The notes under the pieces were generated by a model, which searched no databases, had not been told where the DNA came from, and worked only from the letters and a program-made list of their open reading frames with translations. DNA of 64,000 bases from the NCBI GenBank assembly GCA_027924645.1, contig BSBN01000888.1, positions 18,054,501 through 18,118,500 on the forward strand. The letters run 5' to 3'. This document shows, piece by piece, positions 58,361 to 64,000 of the stretch (within the stretch, counting starts at the first letter, position 1; the number at the start of each line of letters is the position of its first letter). Both the position numbers and the translations under genes were made by a program. The stretch comes from Cunninghamia lanceolata. Its lineage: Eukaryota > Streptophyta > Pinopsida > Cupressales > Cupressaceae.

Positions 58361-61300
58361 TTAATTTTTTCTCCACATCATGAGCTCACTTTTTTTCTTT
58401 CTTCAAACAATGAGATCGATTAGATAAAGCACTCCACAACACATGCCAACATCATGAAATAACAACACCTATTTTTGACCTTGTCTCTCCACAAGAGGAA
58501 ATTTAGTATGTTCTCATGTAGGTGGATTTCTTACTTATGTGTTTTTTTAAATTTCTTTTTTAATGTTTTTACCATTTTTTGAATTTAAATTTTGGTTTCA
58601 AACCTAAAATCCTAAACTAGACTATGTTAATAAAAATAAAAACCCTAGTACCTATTCTAAACCTTAGGACCTTTAAACCATAATATGTAAACTATAAATT
58701 TAGGGTTTAGGGTTTATAGCTTAGAGGTTAATTTAATCTGTGATACAATAAAAACCCTTGAAATATCAATATATCTATTGATTGATATATCAATTAATAG
58801 GTTGATTGATATTTCTATGATTTAGGGTTTGTGATTGATTTAAAGCTTAATTTAATTTAATTGATGATACAATACAAATTAGAGGTTAATTTAATTTAGT
58901 TTATGATACAATATCTAAACCCTAGAAATATTGAAAAAAGAAAAAAAATAAATGAAAGAAAATAAAACTAAAAACAATGAAAAATAAAAATAAAAAAACT
59001 AAAAAACTAAAAACAAACCAAAAGAAAAATGAAACAAAATAAAATGGAATAAAACAAAACCTTTATTTCTAGTCAACAATCAATTCATATAAATTTAATA
59101 TGTTTCAATTGAAAGCCTAGATAAATTATATATGAACCGATATTGATCAACATATCAATATGATATTAATATCAGTGGATATATACCAACAATAATATTA
59201 TATAACATTTAATAATATGATCTACATTTTAAATAAATGGAGCTTGAGGGATCACATTTTTAAGGATTGGAGGTGGCCAAATGGTACTAAACTTACATGT
59301 TTCTTCTCGACAATGTTTATAGACCTTCACTACCTCCCTTCTAGTATGACCCCTGACTTAATGATAAATGAAAATGCTCCTTCTATATAACCCTAAGTTG
59401 ATCAGGCTAAGTGGCTCTATTTGAAAATTCAAAGCCTAACTTACTTGCTAGAAGATTCTTCACTTTAAACTCCTTATGTGAAATTATATTCACTTCCTTC
59501 ACTAAAACAATCCTCCTTTTCACCTTATGTAAGAAGTCCCTTAAACACACTTTTTGTTTTCTTGCCTTCTACTTACTATGTTTGGTCCCGCATCTTTGAT
59601 GCCTTGTATGCTACCCTCCAAGGGTTATCTATATGTTAAAATAATGTATCTAAAACTTGTAGACAACTAATTATTCATTACATTTGGAATGATAGGTGTT
59701 ATGTTATTTTTACAAATCCAATTTATTATATGTAGATCAGCGTTATATTACTTTTACTCTAACCTATGTTTTGAGATGAAAAATCTTAGACACCTATTGA
59801 ATTCACATGAACAACTAAGAATTACAAGAGAAAAATCAAGAGAAGTTTTCTAAGAAGCTTGACAAGATAGCTAAGAGTTTTGATGACCTATTCCAAGTTA
59901 GGAAGACTCTCAAGGATAAGGACAAGCTTAACATCTATCCTAATTTCAATATACCAAAGACATCCATCAAACCTTTAGCCATATAACCAAATATAATAAT
60001 GTTAACATTGGAACTCCTATTATAAGAGAATTTAAATGATAATCAATTCTAAATTACCATCTATTGTGATTTTTTTAAATACTATTATAATATGTTTATG
60101 ATTTGTTGAGATTATTTATACTAAAACCCTCTTATAATATTATGAACTTAATTCAATGCAAAATATCCTGAACTTACCCTACTTGATGAAAAAATCCTCT
60201 ATTACATTTTTAAAAAAATAAAAAATCATCATTAAGATTCTATTTATAGTTTTGATATAATGTGTCACTTATAGTGGTCATGTACACACTCAATAAAAAG
60301 GGTGTTAAAGCAAATTTTTGTCAACCATTGAGAATTATGAATTTGATAACAAACAAAGTTATGGTAAGATTGCATCTAATAGGAGACTATGACCACAAAG
60401 ATTTCATAGTATATACAACACCTATGCAAATTGCCATGGACACAACTATCAAGAATCAAGGATTTAACCATCTAATTAATTTACTATTTATTTAAATAAT
60501 AAATGTTATCTTTTTATCCCATGATTTTACCATTAATCTATCATAAAATTACCCTTGGATCTTCCTACACATGTCAAGTGAAATTTAGGCCATTTAAGAG
60601 TTTTTAACATCAAGGGATTTTAATTAGAATTTAAAGGGACAATATAGTGCCTCATCAACTATCCTTTCATTTCTGTTATATGTAATCTTCTAGAGATACA
60701 ATATAAAATTCTAATCTTTTTGGCTTCTGCATTTAAGGAAAGAGCATTAGGGATATACCTAAATCTTGGACATTAGCCATAAAGTGCATATTTTATGCAA
60801 TTATTTGATAATTCAAGCTAAATAAACTAAAAATAGTGCCTATCATTTTAATAGTGTTAATCCCATGAAGTGGGATTCCATGTAAATGTGGGAAGATAAT
60901 TATTATCCCTTAGACCTAAGATAAATTTTGAATATCAACATCAAGAGTTTCTAAATTCTTGAATCTAATGTGATACTTAGGTTCATGTAGAGATATAGGC
61001 TATATTGAGAGTAGCTTAGAGGATAGTATGAGAAAAATGCCAAATAGTTGTTTAGGGTTTCTCACTTAGATTTTATTACTCATGAATAATGTGTGCCTAC
61101 TATGGTGGCACAGTCTAGGAGACTTTCCTCCTTGGTTACATTATAATCAAATTATCCCTTCTTCATAATATCCCTTGTCACATACATTTGTGCACAACAG
61201 GAAAAATTTGACCAATATATTTAAGTAATGGCTTGATGCTCACCATAACACTTACATAGCATAAACCTCAACTTCATGAATTTATTAATGTTTATGTAGA

Positions 61301-64000
61301 GTATTAGATAATTTCATCAACTTGCTTGTTCATAAGATCTAAATACTCTTCCACTCCACATATCTATATGTAGCTAGTTACCATTAGATTTTGAAAACCT
61401 AATAATAAACTTTGCTATGTCATTTATAACTCAACTTATATTCGTCCAACATTTATAAAATTTTGTCAAATACACATCCTTGTAGATATGATTAGACCTA
61501 GGATTATTCCCCTTGTCTATCAAAATTATTCAAGTATTGGGTTCGTAGTTCCATATTATAACGTAGCCAAGGAATTCAAGAATGAAAATTAGAAAATAAT
61601 AGAAAAAATAAATATTAAACTATTGATCTCAAGTATTGAACTAAGGGAGAAAACTATTAAACTCAATTATTACACAAGATAAGCATATTAAAATAGTAAA
61701 ATATGACAAAACCAAAAGAGGAATTTAGGGTAAATAATTAGAAAGAAATTAAATTAGTGAAATGAAAGGTGTAAGAATAAATTTAAGCAATTGTTTAGGG
61801 AATTATCTTGGACCTTATAAGAGGTACTAAATCAATTATATGTTTTCTATGCGAATTTACATGTCTGGGTGGATATAAATGTGTTGAAATTTTAAAAATA
61901 CCAAAGACAAACATCAAGAAGAACTAGAGTATTGTTGAAAAAGTTGTAACACATCATAAAATTAAAAAAACCTAGTAATATGAAATTTATATTGAATCAT
62001 ATCAATTGATATGTACACCAAAAATTTGATGCATATTAAATTTAATATGTTACAATTTAGAAACCCTAGAAATATCAATTGATATCGATCATTATATGCA
62101 AAGTGTAATTAAATAGGATTGTTATATGAATTTGATACATGATGTTTTGAATTATAAATTGAATGCATGTATGTAAATCAATGATAGTTATTACAAATCA
62201 AATGCAATGTATTATTTTCAAACATGTATAAATATTTCTTAATGATAGTTATTTTAAACAATTCAAATGTTTCAAAATTTGTATTAATTCGAATTACAAA
62301 ATGATTTATTTATTTATTTATATATTTCAAGTTTTAAATGAATAAATATTTTGCATTTAATATTTCAATGTGCATGTAATTAAATTTATATTTCTTTTTC
62401 ATTATTGTAGCTAGTTTAGGTTTAGTCGTATTGAGATCATTTACTATCTAACATGATTTCTTACTAGAAAATTATTGAAAAATGAATCTCCATCTACTAA
62501 AACAACTCCCACCTCAAAGTTCCCCACACCCCAACCCCCCCTCAACAAAAACCCCACCCACTCCATTTGATCAGGCTCACTTCCCAACAACGATAAATTA
62601 GAACATAACCACTCTATACGAAAAAAAATATTTTATCCAAAATGAGACAAACATGTCCCCACATATTGCACATATTTCATCTTGGAAGAAAACCATTGTT
62701 GATTTTGTTAGATCTATTTATACAGATCTAGATAGAATTTGTCTTTGGAGGGAGGAGTGGAGGACATTCTATTCAAATGGAATTTTCTATAAATAGATTC
62801 TTGATTTATATATTTCTAATCATACCACAACCCTATCTTTTATTGATTGTTCAACAAATCAACCCACCCCTCCAAATAGAAAAAGAATGAAAATTACATG
62901 GTGTAGGCTTCCTCAAATTGTAACAAACTTATGGGAGTAGTTTGGGATGGTATTTAACAATGTGCCACATGCCAATTCTAAGGTACCATTATATATTTTG
63001 ACAAAATTATGGGTTGAGCTTGAAATGGATTTAAAACCCAATTATTTTGACATCAAATAATTATAAGGTGTTGATGGTGGCATGTGATCTAGTATAGGCC
63101 AGAGGCATGTGTTGATCTAAATTGATGTGTGCCTGCTCCACCCATTGTTGATCTTTCTTCACTTGCTATTCCTACACCCATTCACCACCAAGTACTGGTA
63201 TTAGCATCAGGGAGTTGAGTATGCTCCTAGGAAACTTAACTAACCAAGCTACCCTAATGGTAGTTGAAGTCAATGCTAGAAAACATGGAGGAGATGGTGT
63301 TGCTCTTAGCACCTCATGAATGTCAACACCATTGCAATCTACAACCAATTTTTGTTAGAATTGCAATCACCCATGTTATGGTCTTGTTTGTGCATCCACA
63401 TTGGGGGCTATAGTAGAGGAGGAGACTTTCTTAGCTATACTCTTTGGTCCTCCTATAGAGGTATGCCACATTTTATGTACATGCTAATGTACATTAAAAT
63501 TAATAAATAGATATCTATTTTAAAATATCAATTATTAATTTATTTAATGAATTATATAATCTATTGTTTGGTGTAAATGAATGGCTTGACCACATCATCT
63601 CAGTTAGATCATTTGGTCCTAATGGCTATAAAACCTAGCACACCTTATGTGGTAGACAAATAAATTTCCCTTAACCGGCTATAGTTCATTAAATATGTTT
63701 AATTAGATTCAAAAAATTAGATACTACTTAATAATTATATTATAATTAAAATGTGAATCATTTTTATAGTAGATAGGAGGTTACGACACTTCCATGTTAG
63801 ACAAAACTTATGGTTTGGTGAGTTCTCCTCCAACATCAACTACTATGTCCAAGTCCTATATATTCATTGTTGAAAATATACATGTAGATATATATATATA
63901 GGATGATGGCACTATCAGGGCAATAGCAAGTCCTATCATTAATGAGTATAGATAAATTCACAAGGCATCCATAGCATTTTAGGTCCTACTACTAAATCAT
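58361..64000. other. AT-rich intergenic DNA, no supportable gene
   Basis: It contains a two-unit telomere-like stretch TTTAGGGTTTAGGG (58699-58714), duplicated GAGGTTAATTTAAT...GATACAATA words (58730 and 58882) and ATATCAATTGATAT-type palindromes (58770-58800, 61980-62100). Some stretches (62643-62795, 63316-63510) are open and of protein-like composition, but I recognise nothing and they are flanked by stops. Confidence 0.45.

Noticed and set aside
58699..58714. Interstitial telomere repeat
   Set aside because: Only two TTTAGGG units; expected by chance in AT-rich plant DNA.
60262..60495. 77-codon open frame
   Set aside because: No recognisable motif, AT-rich surroundings, no supporting signal.
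63316..63510. 64-codon open frame with Cys and Gly
   Set aside because: Short, no homology recognised, immediate upstream stops in frame.

Overview
The window is eukaryotic nuclear DNA from a land plant. It is AT-rich and dominated by LTR retrotransposons nested in one another. The presence of Tekay/Del-like chromoviruses, a TAT/Ogre-like Ty3 element, relics of a DYW-class PPR gene and of a DRM-type cytosine methyltransferase all point to a plant. LTRs of 3.4-5.7 kb suggest a large, repeat-rich genome such as a gymnosperm, but that is inference. Nothing looks prokaryotic, and I see no intact conventional host gene.

Layout. (i) 1-33066 is one nest. The host is a minus-strand TAT-like element whose 5' LTR is 29679-33066, followed leftward by a tRNA-primer site, a long leader and a broken gag (12530 down to 11147). 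Three elements cut it: element A (minus strand, enters before base 1 and ends at 11146; degenerate gag-pol 6108-1220; LTR about 4.9 kb), element B (plus strand, 12810-23192, target duplication GTAAA; only gag remains between two 4.3 kb LTRs) and element C (plus strand, 24556-29265, no coding capacity, 1.6 kb LTRs and an internal minisatellite).

(ii) 33067-39744 is older host DNA with gene relics: a diverged ORF with a C-x2-CCC-x-YH motif (35370 to about 36470), directly followed by a truncated DRM methyltransferase relic (about 36490-37160), and a PPR-DYW relic on the minus strand (about 38560-39270) whose parts are out of order.

(iii) 39745-56556 is a Cys/Gly-rich reading frame preceded by tandem repeats and split by element D (40375-56446, minus strand, exact target duplication ACTTC). 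Element D has LTRs of 5.6 kb and one continuous gag-pro-pol-chromodomain frame that carries seven nonsense codons and no frameshift. Its LTRs also carry an unexplained plus-strand ORF.

(iv) 56557-64000 is AT-rich intergenic DNA with short inverted repeats and no supportable gene.

How it works together: elements A, B and D share a tRNA-iMet-type primer site, an (A)GGGGGGAGGA-type polypurine tract and a similar gag. B keeps gag but has lost protease to integrase, so it could only have moved with enzymes supplied in trans. A and D once encoded those enzymes but are now defective. All ORF boundaries quoted here are of decayed genes unless stated otherwise.
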